Below the pieces are notes generated by a model. That model was given only the letters and a program-made list of their open reading frames with translations. It searched no databases and had not been told where the DNA came from. The position numbers were made by a program, and so were the translations under genes. Positions 26,791 through 35,479 of a DNA stretch of 64,000 nt are shown piece after piece. Position 1 is the first letter of the stretch. Each line of letters opens with the position of its first letter. This DNA is from Bradyrhizobium mercantei. GTDB lineage: Bacteria > Pseudomonadota > Alphaproteobacteria > Rhizobiales > Xanthobacteraceae. The DNA lies in assembly GCF_001982635.1 (NCBI RefSeq), contig NZ_MKFI01000002.1, positions 1,105,313 to 1,169,312 on the forward strand, written 5' to 3'.

Positions 26791-27663
26791 ATGGCTAAAG
26801 TCGCTTTTCTCGGTCTCGGCGTAATGGGTTTCCCGATGGCGGGACACCTCGTGAAAAAGGGCGGCCATGAGGTCACCGTGTACAACCGAACCGCGGCGAA
26901 GGCGAAGGAATGGGCCGACAAGTTCGGCGGCAAGACCGCGCCGACCCCGAAGGCCGCCGCCGAAGGTCAGGATTTCGTGATGTGCTGCGTCGGCAATGAC
27001 AACGACCTGCGCGCGGTCACGATCGGCCCCGACGGTGCGTTCGCCGGGATCAGGAAGGGCGCGACCTTCGTCGATCACACCACTGCCTCCGCGGAGGTCG
27101 CCCGCGAGCTCGATGCCGCCGCCACCAAGGCCGGCTTCAAGTTCGTCGACGCGCCGGTGTCCGGCGGCCAGGCCGGCGCAGAGAACGGCGTGCTGACGGT
27201 GATGTGCGGCGGCAGCGAAGACGCCTATGCGGGCGCGGAGCCGATCATCACCGGCGCCTATGCGCGGATGTGCAAGCTGCTCGGACCGGCCGGCGCCGGC
27301 CAGCTCACCAAGATGGTCAACCAGATCTGCATCGCCGGCCTAGTTCAGGGCCTGTCGGAAGGCATCCACTTCGCCAAGAAGAGCGGCCTCGACGTCGCCG
27401 CCGTGATCGAAACCATCTCCAAGGGCGCCGCGCAGTCCTGGCAGATGGAGAACCGCTACAAGACCATGAACGAAGGCAAGTACGATTTCGGCTTCGCGGT
27501 CGAGTGGATGCGCAAGGACCTCTCGATTGCGCTGGCGGAAGCCCGCCGCAACGGCGCCACCCTGCCCGCCACCGCGCTGGTCGACCAGTTCTATGCCGAG
27601 GTCGAGAAGATGGGCGGCAAGCGCTGGGATACGTCGAGCCTGCTCGCCCGTCTGCAACGCTAA
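26791..27663 (+). CDS. NAD(P)-dependent beta-hydroxyacid dehydrogenase (3-hydroxyisobutyrate dehydrogenase family)
   Basis: 290 residues. N-terminal Rossmann motif GLGVMGFPMAGHL, substrate-binding DAPVSGGQAGAENG, catalytic Lys region AGAGQLTKMVNQIC, and cofactor/substrate loop KDLSIALAEA. These define the family that includes 3-hydroxyisobutyrate dehydrogenase and tartronate semialdehyde reductase. A second, different member is at 44 kb. The start at MAKVAFLG follows AAGG; an upstream in-frame ATG adds unconserved residues. Substrate not resolved. Confidence 0.88.
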   Translation: MAKVAFLGLGVMGFPMAGHLVKKGGHEVTVYNRTAAKAKEWADKFGGKTAPTPKAAAEGQDFVMCCVGNDNDLRAVTIGPDGAFAGIRKGATFVDHTTASAEVARELDAAATKAGFKFVDAPVSGGQAGAENGVLTVMCGGSEDAYAGAEPIITGAYARMCKLLGPAGAGQLTKMVNQICIAGLVQGLSEGIHFAKKSGLDVAAVIETISKGAAQSWQMENRYKTMNEGKYDFGFAVEWMRKDLSIALAEARRNGATLPATALVDQFYAEVEKMGGKRWDTSSLLARLQR

Positions 27664-27822
27664 CTGCTCGCATGCGGCCACGGTGATCCGCGCGAGCGGG
27701 TCACCAGCCATGCGACGGCGTCTCGCAAATTCCACACCCTCGCAGGCCGTCGGCGCCTAAAGATGGCGGCGGATTGAAACCCGCCGTCGACGCCGGACGC
27801 CCGCGAGGAAAGTGAGACGACC

Positions 27823-29268
27823 TTGGAATACCTGGTGTGGTCGCTCCCGTTCGCCGTCGTCGCGATGCTGATCGCGACGGGACGCGTGTCCTCCACATTG
27901 GTGGGACTGTTCGGCCTCGTCACTTCCCTCATTGTCGCCCTGGCGGCGCCACCGCATCCCTTTGGCGTTCGCGATGCGCTCGGCGCGATCGCGCGCGGAG
28001 GGTGGCTGGCATTGCTCGTCGGCGCCGTCATTCTTGGAGGATTGTTCTTCCGCGAGGTGGTTTCGGAGAACAGCGCGGCCGGTGGCCCGGCGCCGGTGGC
28101 TGCGGAGCGGCGCCGCAAGCAGCTCTACACCACGTGCTTTCTGATCGGCCCGTTCGCGGAGGGAGCGACCGGCTTCGGCGTCGGCCAGGTCACGGTCGCG
28201 CCGCTGCTCAATGGCATCGGGCTCGCGCCCCTGCACGCAATCCTGTTCGGGCTGTTCAGCCAGATGATGGTGTCGTGGGGTGCGATGGCGAACGGCACGA
28301 TCGTCGGCTCGCAACTGTCAGGGATCGCGCCGACCGACCTCGGCGTGCACAGCGCTCTCCTCACCGTGCCGCTGCTCATCGCCTGGCTCGCGCTGTTCTG
28401 GCGCATCGCCGCGATCGCCAAAGTGCCGGGGACGCCGCTGGACTTCGCCGGCGAGGCGGTGTGCACGATCGCGGCCGGCGGGTTGCTGGTCGCGGCCAAC
28501 CTCCTGTTCGGTCCGGAGGTCGCGGCACTCGCCGCCCTCGGGCCGCTGATCGTCGCCAGATTCCTGATGGACGGCCGGCCCGATCGGGCGCAGTGGCGGT
28601 CGGCGCTTCGCGTCGGATTGCCCTATGTCGCACTGATCGCGATCCTGATGGCGACCCGCGCGATCACGCCGGTGAACGAATGGCTGCGCGCCGCGCTCGC
28701 GGTGCGGCCGTTCGCCGACGGTCCGACCTGGTTTCCCCTGCTGCATCCAAGCTCCTGGCTGCTGGCGGTTGGCCTCGCCACGACGGTCGCGATGCGACGG
28801 CCGTCGGCGTCGGCGCTGGCGCGGGCATGGACCCGTGGCGGCAAGCCCATCCTCACCATCGGTTGCTTCCTGGCGCTGGCGCAGGTGATGGCCGCATCGG
28901 GCCTCGCAGACGGGCTTGCAAAAGGCCTGAGGTCGGGACTTGGTCCGCTCGCTGTTCTCGCAACACCGCTGTTTGCCGCAGCGTTCGGCTTTCTGACCGG
29001 CAGCAGCAACGCCGCCAACGGCCTCTTGATGCCGGCCCAGATCGCGCTCGCCAGGGATGCTGCGCTGAGCCTGCCCTGGCTCGGCGCCATCCAGAACACC
29101 GCAGCCGCGGCCTTGACCATGCTGTCGCCGGTGCGGGTCGCGGTCGGCTGTGCGCTGGTCGGAAAGCCCGACCTCGAGCGGACGGTGTATCTGCGCGGCT
29201 GGCCGCTCGGTGCGGTTCCGCTCGCGATCCTGGTGAGTGCCGCGGCACTGCTGCTGATGCGATGGTGA
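27823..29268 (+). CDS. L-lactate permease family transporter
   Basis: 481 residues, about 12-13 membrane helices, somewhat shorter than the usual 550 of LctP. The family block GPFAEGATGFGVGQVTVAPLL is at about 111-131, and the later repeat GFLTGSSNAANGLLM near 388-402 is the matching inverted half. The members import L-lactate, D-lactate or glycolate with protons. The TTG start (MEYLVWSLPF) is ten bases after GTGAG. It stands alone between two unrelated genes; glycolate would connect it to the glyoxylate module but that is inference. Confidence 0.85.
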   Translation: MEYLVWSLPFAVVAMLIATGRVSSTLVGLFGLVTSLIVALAAPPHPFGVRDALGAIARGGWLALLVGAVILGGLFFREVVSENSAAGGPAPVAAERRRKQLYTTCFLIGPFAEGATGFGVGQVTVAPLLNGIGLAPLHAILFGLFSQMMVSWGAMANGTIVGSQLSGIAPTDLGVHSALLTVPLLIAWLALFWRIAAIAKVPGTPLDFAGEAVCTIAAGGLLVAANLLFGPEVAALAALGPLIVARFLMDGRPDRAQWRSALRVGLPYVALIAILMATRAITPVNEWLRAALAVRPFADGPTWFPLLHPSSWLLAVGLATTVAMRRPSASALARAWTRGGKPILTIGCFLALAQVMAASGLADGLAKGLRSGLGPLAVLATPLFAAAFGFLTGSSNAANGLLMPAQIALARDAALSLPWLGAIQNTAAAALTMLSPVRVAVGCALVGKPDLERTVYLRGWPLGAVPLAILVSAAALLLMRW

Positions 29269-29309
29269 GGTCATCGCGCACAGCGGCGCACGCCCCGCCA
29301 AAAGTTAAT

Positions 29310-29325
29310 TTAACCCCCCGTTAAC
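29310..29325 (+). promoter_or_regulatory. CtrA box upstream of the PdhS/DivJ-like kinase
   Basis: TTAACCCCCCGTTAAC fits TTAA-N7-TTAAC exactly. A second pair with an eight-base spacer, TTAAGTCATCGCTTAA (29342-29357), follows 17 bases later. Together they lie 70-115 bases before the ATG of the kinase gene. CtrA control of a kinase of the PleC/DivJ/PdhS type would close a cell-cycle feedback loop; binding is inferred. Confidence 0.65.
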
Positions 29326-29424
29326 GAGTTTCTTTAGCTTCTTAAGTCATCGCTTAATGATTTGGCGTCACAGATAGACAATGCAAAAGGCCCGCGCGGT
29401 TCGCTGGCAGGATTTGTGTTGTTT

Positions 29425-31032
29425 ATGAGTAATCCCGCAGAAAAGCCTGAAGTTGTAGCGCTTCCGGCAGGACCTCAGGTGGCGGCGCCGGTGAACAGCC
29501 GGCGCGTCGCCGCACAGCGGGTGCGCGAGGCGCGAGATCGGTTAACGTCAACCAGTGGAACCCGCCCGGCGTTCGACGCCGAGCTGCTTCGTCAATACGC
29601 CCAGACCCGGATCTCGGCGTCCTACGTCGTGATGCTGCTCGTCGTAGCAACCGGCGTGTTGTTTGGCCTCTGGATGAAGCCGTTGGTAGCCGGCGCCTGG
29701 ACGGTCGGCATCCTCTGCGTCCATCTCCTGATCATCCGCAGCTGCTCCCGCTTCCTCGCCGAGCCGACCTCGGTCGCGGTGACCCGCAAATGGCGGACCC
29801 GCTTCGTGCTGCTCGACCTGCTGTACGGCCTGTGCTGGACCGCGATCCTGATCCACCCCGCCGGGCGCGATCTCGCATCCAACACGCTGATGATGTTCTT
29901 GATGCTGCTGGTGATCGCGGTCTCCAGCATGCTGGCGGCGAGCCTGCCGATCGCAGCACTCGCGGCGACCGTTCCCGTGACGGTCGGGATCGCGCTCGAC
30001 CTCGTGCTCAATGGCGCGTTCGACAATTACGTGCTGGCGCTGCTCGCGCTTGCCGCCGAGGGCTATTTCGCGCTGCTGGCGCACCGCCTGCATTCCACCA
30101 CGCTGGCGACGCTGGAAGCCCGCGCCGAAAAGGACGCGCTGATCGGCGAACTGGAACAGGCCAAGGCGATCTCCGACGAGGCGCGGCACCGCGCCGAGTC
30201 CGCCAATGTCGCCAAGTCGCGCTTCCTGGCCCAGATGAGCCACGAGCTGCGCACGCCGCTCAATGCCATCCTCGGCTTCTCCGAGGTGATGAAGAGCGAG
30301 ATCTTTGGCGCGCACGCCGTGCCGGTCTACAAGGAATATTCCGCCGACATCCATAATTCCGGCGTGCATCTGCTCAATCTCATCAACGAGATCCTCGATC
30401 TGTCGCGCATCGAGGCCGGCCGTTATGAGCTGAACGAAGAGGCCGTCGCGCTGGTGCATGTCGTCGCCGACTGCCACCATCTGCTGAAGCTGCGCGCCTC
30501 CAGCCGCGGCATCACCATCCACGAAGTGTTCGAGCATGGCATGCCCAGGATCTGGGGCGACGAGCGCGCGATCCGCCAGGTGGTGCTCAATCTGCTCTCC
30601 AACTCGATCAAGTTCACGCCGCAGGGCGGCGAAATCTGGCTCAAGGTCGGCTGGACCGCGTCGGGTGGGCAATATCTGAGCGTCAAGGACACCGGCAGCG
30701 GCATCGCCGAGGACGAAATCCCGGTCGTGCTGGCCTCGTTCGGCCAGGGCTCCAACTCGATCAAATCGGCGGAACAGGGCGCGGGCCTTGGATTGCCGAT
30801 CGCGAAAAGCCTGATCGACATGCATGGCGGCACCTTCACGCTGAAATCGAAGCTGCGCATCGGCACCGAGGTAATCGTGACCTTGCCGCCGGAACGGGTG
30901 ATGAGCGCGCTGGCGCCGATGGCGGAAGAAGCGCCGCCGATGCAACCGCCGGAGCCCGTCGAGCCGGCGATGGGCGCCGACCGGAAGCGGGTGCGCCGCA
31001 AGTCGATCATGAGTGCCGGCACCGGATTGTAG
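29425..31032 (+). CDS. Membrane histidine kinase of the PleC/DivJ/PdhS kind
   Basis: 535 residues. A polar N-terminus of about 70 residues, then five to six membrane helices between about 70 and 220, a coiled linker (ARAEKDALIGELEQAKAISDEARHRAE), H-box QMSHELRTPLNAILGFSEVM with His273, N-box NLLSNSIKFTPQGGEI, and G-boxes DTGSGI and GAGLGLPIAKSL. The H-box continuing into GFSEVMKSEIFG is the signature of the DivJ/PleC/PdhS kinases that set DivK and CtrA activity. A TTG start 21 codons upstream is an alternative. Two CtrA-type boxes precede it. Which member it is cannot be told. Confidence 0.85.
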   Translation: MSNPAEKPEVVALPAGPQVAAPVNSRRVAAQRVREARDRLTSTSGTRPAFDAELLRQYAQTRISASYVVMLLVVATGVLFGLWMKPLVAGAWTVGILCVHLLIIRSCSRFLAEPTSVAVTRKWRTRFVLLDLLYGLCWTAILIHPAGRDLASNTLMMFLMLLVIAVSSMLAASLPIAALAATVPVTVGIALDLVLNGAFDNYVLALLALAAEGYFALLAHRLHSTTLATLEARAEKDALIGELEQAKAISDEARHRAESANVAKSRFLAQMSHELRTPLNAILGFSEVMKSEIFGAHAVPVYKEYSADIHNSGVHLLNLINEILDLSRIEAGRYELNEEAVALVHVVADCHHLLKLRASSRGITIHEVFEHGMPRIWGDERAIRQVVLNLLSNSIKFTPQGGEIWLKVGWTASGGQYLSVKDTGSGIAEDEIPVVLASFGQGSNSIKSAEQGAGLGLPIAKSLIDMHGGTFTLKSKLRIGTEVIVTLPPERVMSALAPMAEEAPPMQPPEPVEPAMGADRKRVRRKSIMSAGTGL

Positions 31033-31186
31033 AGCATGTCGCGGACAATCGTGACGCGGTCTTCGCTGCCAATAAACGCCAGGCGTTCGGGCGACGACCA
31101 TGCTCGCGACAAAAAGCCGAGGCGTGATGGTGCATCCCGCGTCGGCTGGCTTGCACTGGCGGCTGAAACGGTTCAACAGTTGAAGA

Positions 31187-31390
31187 ATGAGCTCAGAGAC
31201 GCCGTGTATCGCAGTCTGCATGATGGACCCCAGGACGAAGCTCTGCTTCGGGTGTGGCCGCACGCTTCCGGAGATCGCACGCTGGCACAAGATGGACCGC
31301 ACGGAGCGGCTGTCGGTCATGGCGACGCTGCCGGCGCGCATGGCCGAGGCCGGGCTCGAGCGCATGGAGCCGCGTCCGAAGCGCGCGTGA
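31187..31390 (+). CDS. DUF1289 domain-containing protein
   Basis: 67 residues. DUF1289 motif ETPCIAVCMMDPRTKLCFGCGRTLPEIARW carries four Cys (C-x3-C and C-x2-C) that probably bind zinc or an Fe-S cluster; after it comes a basic helix. Function unknown. It is followed 25 bases later by an aspartic protease gene, an arrangement I recall in other Bradyrhizobium genomes. Confidence 0.88.
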   Translation: MSSETPCIAVCMMDPRTKLCFGCGRTLPEIARWHKMDRTERLSVMATLPARMAEAGLERMEPRPKRA

Positions 31391-31415
31391 CGACCGCCGC
31401 GACCGGAGGCGCCGC

Positions 31416-32006
31416 ATGACGCGCATCCTCCTCGTCATTCTGCTGCTGATGGCCACCGCCGGCGCCGTCGTCGCCTATGGTGATCCCGAGCAGATCGCCC
31501 GCGCCCGGGAAAACCTGACCCAGATCTTCGGGCGCAGCGTCGCCGCGTCGGCCTCCACCGCCTCCTCCGCCCCCGCGGTGCAGATCGTCCGCAGCCAGGG
31601 TGGCGAGTTCGCGTTCCGCGCCAAGATCAACGGCGTCAGCGCGCCGATGGTGATCGACACCGGCGCGACCTCGGTGGTGCTGACCTGGGAGACCGCCAAG
31701 GCGATCGGGCTGCCGACCGACATGCTCGAATACAATGTCGATTTGGAAACCGCCGGCGGTCACACCAAGGCGGCGCGGCTGACGCTCGACCGTCTCGCGG
31801 TCGGCAAGCTGGTGGAGAAATCGGTGCCGGCGCTGGTCGTGCAGCGCGGCCAGATGAAGACCAACCTGCTCGGCATGAGCTTCCTCGACCGGCTCGAAAG
31901 CTGGGGCGTGCGCTCCGACACGCTGTCGCTGACCGGCTACCCCGACGTCACCGGCAGCATCAACACCTCAAGCCGCCACCGGCGCCCGCGCACGGTCGTC
32001 GACTAG
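31416..32006 (+). CDS. Clan AA retropepsin-like aspartic protease (TIGR02281 family)
   Basis: 196 residues. N-terminal membrane anchor or signal at about 3-22; then the catalytic motif VIDTGATSVVLT near residue 80, a flap region, and LLGMSFLDRLESW, the second hydrophobic-Gly motif. One catalytic Asp per chain means it works as a dimer, probably on the periplasmic face of the inner membrane. GGAGGC precedes the ATG. Physiological substrate unknown. Confidence 0.88.
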   Translation: MTRILLVILLLMATAGAVVAYGDPEQIARARENLTQIFGRSVAASASTASSAPAVQIVRSQGGEFAFRAKINGVSAPMVIDTGATSVVLTWETAKAIGLPTDMLEYNVDLETAGGHTKAARLTLDRLAVGKLVEKSVPALVVQRGQMKTNLLGMSFLDRLESWGVRSDTLSLTGYPDVTGSINTSSRHRRPRTVVD

Positions 32007-32008
32007 CA

Positions 32009-32299
32009 CTATTTGTCGTCGTCGTGGATCGATGACGGATGCCGGCACAGCGGCGTGACCTTTATCTCCATGAAGGGAAACAGCGGCAGGCTGGACAGGA
32101 TGTCGTGCAGCTCCTGCGGGCCTGATACGTCGAAGATGCTCACATTGGCGTAGCGTCCGGCCACCCGCCACAGATGGCGCCAGACGCCCTTGCGCTGCAG
32201 CTCCATGGCGCGGACACGCTCCGCCTGCTTCAGCGCGTCGGTTCGCTCGGCCGGGAGATCGTGCGGGATCCGCACCTCCATCTCGACATGAAACAGCAT
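32009..32299 (-). CDS. catC: Muconolactone delta-isomerase
   Basis: 96 residues, exactly the CatC length. It begins MLFHVEMEVRIPHDLP and has RAMELQRKGVWRHLWRVAGRYANVSIFDV, then LPLFPFMEIKVTPLCRHPSS with His-Pro-Ser-Ser near the end, all diagnostic of CatC. It converts muconolactone to beta-ketoadipate enol-lactone as a cytosolic decamer. It lies downstream of the HpaB-type monooxygenase gene on the same strand; a GC-rich hairpin is between them. It converges on the aspartic protease gene with only two bases between stops. Confidence 0.95.
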   Translation of the reverse strand: MLFHVEMEVRIPHDLPAERTDALKQAERVRAMELQRKGVWRHLWRVAGRYANVSIFDVSGPQELHDILSSLPLFPFMEIKVTPLCRHPSSIHDDDK

Positions 32300-32336
32300 G
32301 ACGGTGAACTCTTTCTTCGGTGGGATGAAACGGTTT

Positions 32337-32364
32337 GGGGCCGCCGCGCGATCGCGGCGGCCCC
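32337..32364. other. GC-rich hairpin between the HpaB-type gene and catC
   Basis: Twelve perfect pairs, GGGGCCGCCGCG/CGCGGCGGCCCC, around CGAT. No T-run follows on the minus strand, so it is more likely a partial terminator or mRNA-stability hairpin that sets the ratio of the two products. Confidence 0.55.
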
Positions 32365-32409
32365 ATTGCTCTCTCTACCAGATCGTCAGACCCGTCGTCA
32401 GCCTTGTCG

Positions 32410-33987
32410 TCAACCTTGCACCAGACCGCGGCTGACGAGGTTGATGTCATCGGGATTGACGAGATCCTTCGCCGTCCAGCCCGAGACGTCGTAGTCGCTC
32501 ATGCAGTTGCGGACGAAATCCTGCATGGCGCCGAGATCGCCGGTGGCGCTCGCGGCCATCAAGGTCTCGACCCGCAGGTTTTCGTAATTGCCCGCATAGT
32601 TGCGCTCGTAGAGCTCGTGCCGGCCGCCGAACTCGGAGCCGACCGCGTCCCACAGCAGCTTGAGCAGCTTGATCCGGTCGATCGCGGCATAGCCGTTGGA
32701 GCCGCGCACGAAGCGGTCGAGATAGGGCCTGATGGCCTCGCTCTCCAGATCGGCCGAGCTCGACGGCAGATAGATCAGGCCGCTCGCGACGTGGCGCTCG
32801 ATCAATTCCTTGATCCGCGGATAGGCCATCGGCGCGAACACGCGATAGGCCAGCCCGTAGTTCAGGTTGGGCAGATTGTAGCCCTCGGTGCCCTGCCAGG
32901 CGATCGGCGATTTGACCATCGCATCGGCAATGCCGTGGAACAGATTGCGCCAGGCGATCACTTCGCCCACAGCCGTCTGCACGCCGCGGAAATCCTTCGA
33001 TCCGGTCGCCTCCACCGCCATCGAGAACAGGCCGGCGATGAAATCGAGCTTGACCGCAAGCCGGGTCACGCCGTGCAGCGTGAAGCGCGGCACGAAGCCG
33101 GACGCCGGGAAGAACTGGTTGATCTTGTCGACGTCGCCGTAGATGAAGACGTTCTCCCAGGGCACCAGCACCTTGTCGAACACGAGAATGGAATCGTTCT
33201 CGTCGAAGCGGCTCGACAGCGGATAGTCGAACGGCGATCCGGTCGCGGCCGCCGTGAATTCGTAGGACGAGCGCGCGATCAGCTTGACGCCCTTGGCATC
33301 CATCGGCGCCGTGAAGATCAGCGCGAACGACTTGTCCTTGATCGGGATGCCGTAATGCGCAATGAAATTGTAGTGCGTCAGCGCCGAGCCGGTCGCGACC
33401 ACCTTCGCGCCCGACACGATCAGGCCGGCGTCGGTCTCCTTGTCGACATGCATGAAGACGTCGCGCACGTCCTCGATGGCGCGATCGCGATCGATCGGCG
33501 GATTGACGATGGCGTGGTTCCAGAAGTCGATCCGCTCCTGTGTCCGGGCGTACCACTTCCTGGCATTGCCGGCATACTCACCATAGAAGCCCGAATTCGC
33601 ACCCAGGGTTCCGAGGAACGCCGCCTTGTAGTCCGGCGAGCGGCCCATCCAGCCGAACGCAACCTTCTGCAGTTCGGCAATCGCATCGCGCCCCCTGATC
33701 AGATCCTCGGCCGTTCGCGAGCCCAGGAAGAACGGATGGGTCAACTGTCCCGAGCCGGTGTCGGTCAGAACGCCGATCTGATCCTTCTTTTCGTGAAAGC
33801 GGTCGTACCAGCGCGCCACCATCCGCGCCGAATTGCGGAAGGCGGGATGCTGGGTGACGTTCTTGACCCGCTCGCCATAGATGTAGATTTCGCGGCCGTC
33901 CTGGATGCTGTCCAGGAATTCCGCGCCGGTATAGACGCTGGTGGTTGACGCAGGCACGTCGGCCCGCAAGGCAGCTGTAGTGGTCAT
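32410..33987 (-). CDS. HpaB-type FADH2-dependent aromatic monooxygenase, oxygenase component
   Basis: 525 residues, the length of two-component 4-hydroxyphenylacetate/phenol monooxygenases. It begins with [24 protein letters not shown] and includes [32 protein letters not shown] near the flavin pocket and [11 protein letters not shown], all typical of the acyl-CoA-dehydrogenase-like HpaB fold. It hydroxylates a phenolic ring using FADH2 supplied by a separate reductase; its partner is the flavin reductase encoded divergently. The ATG follows GGAGGAG; an in-frame ATG eight codons upstream is possible. Substrate could be phenol, hydroxyphenylacetate or a related compound. Confidence 0.9.
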   Translation of the reverse strand: MTTTAALRADVPASTTSVYTGAEFLDSIQDGREIYIYGERVKNVTQHPAFRNSARMVARWYDRFHEKKDQIGVLTDTGSGQLTHPFFLGSRTAEDLIRGRDAIAELQKVAFGWMGRSPDYKAAFLGTLGANSGFYGEYAGNARKWYARTQERIDFWNHAIVNPPIDRDRAIEDVRDVFMHVDKETDAGLIVSGAKVVATGSALTHYNFIAHYGIPIKDKSFALIFTAPMDAKGVKLIARSSYEFTAAATGSPFDYPLSSRFDENDSILVFDKVLVPWENVFIYGDVDKINQFFPASGFVPRFTLHGVTRLAVKLDFIAGLFSMAVEATGSKDFRGVQTAVGEVIAWRNLFHGIADAMVKSPIAWQGTEGYNLPNLNYGLAYRVFAPMAYPRIKELIERHVASGLIYLPSSSADLESEAIRPYLDRFVRGSNGYAAIDRIKLLKLLWDAVGSEFGGRHELYERNYAGNYENLRVETLMAASATGDLGAMQDFVRNCMSDYDVSGWTAKDLVNPDDINLVSRGLVQG

Positions 33988-34113
33988 GGGTTTCTCCTCC
34001 GCTTGTGTCATTTGACCGGCGGGCGTTGCAACACCGGCCTGGACCATCTCGTCACGCTCTTGGGCGGCGTGACGTCGGAGGAAAAGCTACGCGCTGAGCC
34101 TGAGCCGGCGAAA

Positions 34114-34129
34114 GGTATCACACCATACC
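34114..34129. promoter_or_regulatory. Candidate operator in the divergent monooxygenase/FAD-synthetase region
   Basis: Perfect dyad GGTAT-CACACC-ATACC in the 257-base gap between the two divergent catabolic units. A LysR-type regulator is encoded at the end of the plus-strand unit; LysR sites commonly contain T-N11-A dyads. The arms run GTAT then ATAC, the reverse of the BenM/CatM consensus ATAC-N7-GTAT, so assignment is tentative. Confidence 0.35.
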
Positions 34130-34244
34130 GCGCGGCCCGCCGCGGCTCAGGCTATGACTCGATGGCACGGACCGGACGGCAATGATCGTCCAGCCGACGC
34201 AACGCCGCAGCCGATACAACAACGGCACGGCAAGGGAGCGAGCC

Positions 34245-34886
34245 ATGGACAAGGATCTGGGCAAGGTCTTGGGCAAGGGTTTTGACAGCAGCGCTGTCGC
34301 TTTCCTTCGCGATGGAGAATTGGCCCTCGAGGCCTGCGTCGTGACCATCGGCGCATTTGACGGCGTCCACCGCGGCCATCAGGAGTTGCTGCGGCAGACC
34401 ATCGCGGCAGCGCAATGCCGCGGCGTTCCCTCTGTGGTCTACACCTTCGATCCGCCGCCGAAGGTGTATTTCGGCCAGGCCGAGCCGCTGATCTCGCTCC
34501 GCGAAAAGCTCGTGCGCATCGCAACATTCGCGCCCGACCACATCGTCGTCGCCGATTTCAACGAGCTCTACGTCCGGCGCACCGCGGCCGATTTCCTCGC
34601 CGAGCTGCGGCTTCTGCACCCGCACGAAGTGATCGTCGGCGAGGATTTCCGCTTCGGATCCTGCAAGGGCGGCACCGCGCGCCTGCTGCGGCAGCATTTC
34701 AACACGCGCATCCTGCCGCCGGTGCGTTGCGGCAATGGCGAGATCGTCTCTAGCAGCCGGATCCGGAACCTGCGGCGATCCGGCCTTGCGGCCGCGGCAT
34801 CAGCGCTGGAAAACTGGAGAGATATCGTGACCGCGCCACCAGCCAATCGATCCGGGTTGGCCCAACTCGAGGTCATCAGCCCATGA
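34245..34886 (+). CDS. FAD synthetase-like protein (RibF N-terminal domain only)
   Basis: 213 residues. Matches the nucleotidyltransferase half of bifunctional RibF: IGAFDGVHRGHQELL (the HxGH-like site), FDPPPKVYF, GEDFRFGSCKGG and SSSRIRNLRRSGLAAAASAL. The C-terminal riboflavin kinase domain of the usual 310-residue RibF is absent. It would adenylylate FMN to FAD but not make FMN. It starts a run of genes including the flavin reductase (ATGA overlap), so it may secure FAD for the FADH2-dependent monooxygenase. AAGGGAG precedes the ATG. The genome must have another RibF for housekeeping; that is inference. Confidence 0.85.
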   Translation: MDKDLGKVLGKGFDSSAVAFLRDGELALEACVVTIGAFDGVHRGHQELLRQTIAAAQCRGVPSVVYTFDPPPKVYFGQAEPLISLREKLVRIATFAPDHIVVADFNELYVRRTAADFLAELRLLHPHEVIVGEDFRFGSCKGGTARLLRQHFNTRILPPVRCGNGEIVSSSRIRNLRRSGLAAAASALENWRDIVTAPPANRSGLAQLEVISP

Positions 34887-35407
34887 CCGCCATCGATCCG
34901 CGCGAGCTGCGCAACGCCTGCGGCCAGTTCGGCACCGGCGTCACCATCATCACGACGCATTGCGAGGGACGCGACCACGGCATGACGGCCAACGCCTTCA
35001 TGTCGGTCTCGCTCGATCCGCCGCTGGTCGCGATCTCGATCGCGAAGAGCGCGAAGATGCTTTGCAACATCCAGAAGACCGGCCGCTTTGCGGTCAGTGT
35101 CCTCGCCGAAGGCATGGAGGATCTCGCCTGGCATTTCGCAGGCAGGCCCAAGCCCGACCTCTGCGACGTGTTCGAGCGCCGCAACGAGTTGCCGGTGATC
35201 GCCAATGCGGCGGCGTGTTTCGTGACCGATCTCGCCGACGAGATCGTCGCCGGGGACCACACCATCTTCCTCGGCCATGTCCGCGAGATGGCGCTCGAGC
35301 AAAGCAAGAAGCCGCTGCTGTTCTTCCGCGGCCGCTTCGGCGGCCTTGCCGACCCGCATCCGGCGCCCGCGATGCTGGAGAATGCGGCGTACGAATTTGT
35401 CTGGTGA
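34883..35407 (+). CDS. Flavin reductase (HpaC-like)
   Basis: 174 residues of the FMN-binding split-barrel flavin reductase family. FGTGVTIITT, GMTANAFMSVSLDPPLVAISIAKSAKM and FAVSVLAEG form the flavin site; DHTIFLGHVREM and PLLFFRGRFG follow. It reduces FAD with NAD(P)H and passes FADH2 to the HpaB-type oxygenase. Start overlaps the stop of the FAD synthetase-like gene (ATGA), indicating translational coupling. Confidence 0.92.
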   Translation: MTAIDPRELRNACGQFGTGVTIITTHCEGRDHGMTANAFMSVSLDPPLVAISIAKSAKMLCNIQKTGRFAVSVLAEGMEDLAWHFAGRPKPDLCDVFERRNELPVIANAAACFVTDLADEIVAGDHTIFLGHVREMALEQSKKPLLFFRGRFGGLADPHPAPAMLENAAYEFVW

Positions 35408-35479
35408 ATCCGGCAACAAAAATTCCCGAAAACGGGGATGCAAGTTTTGAGCAAACTGCAAGAAAAGGAGGAAACGACC

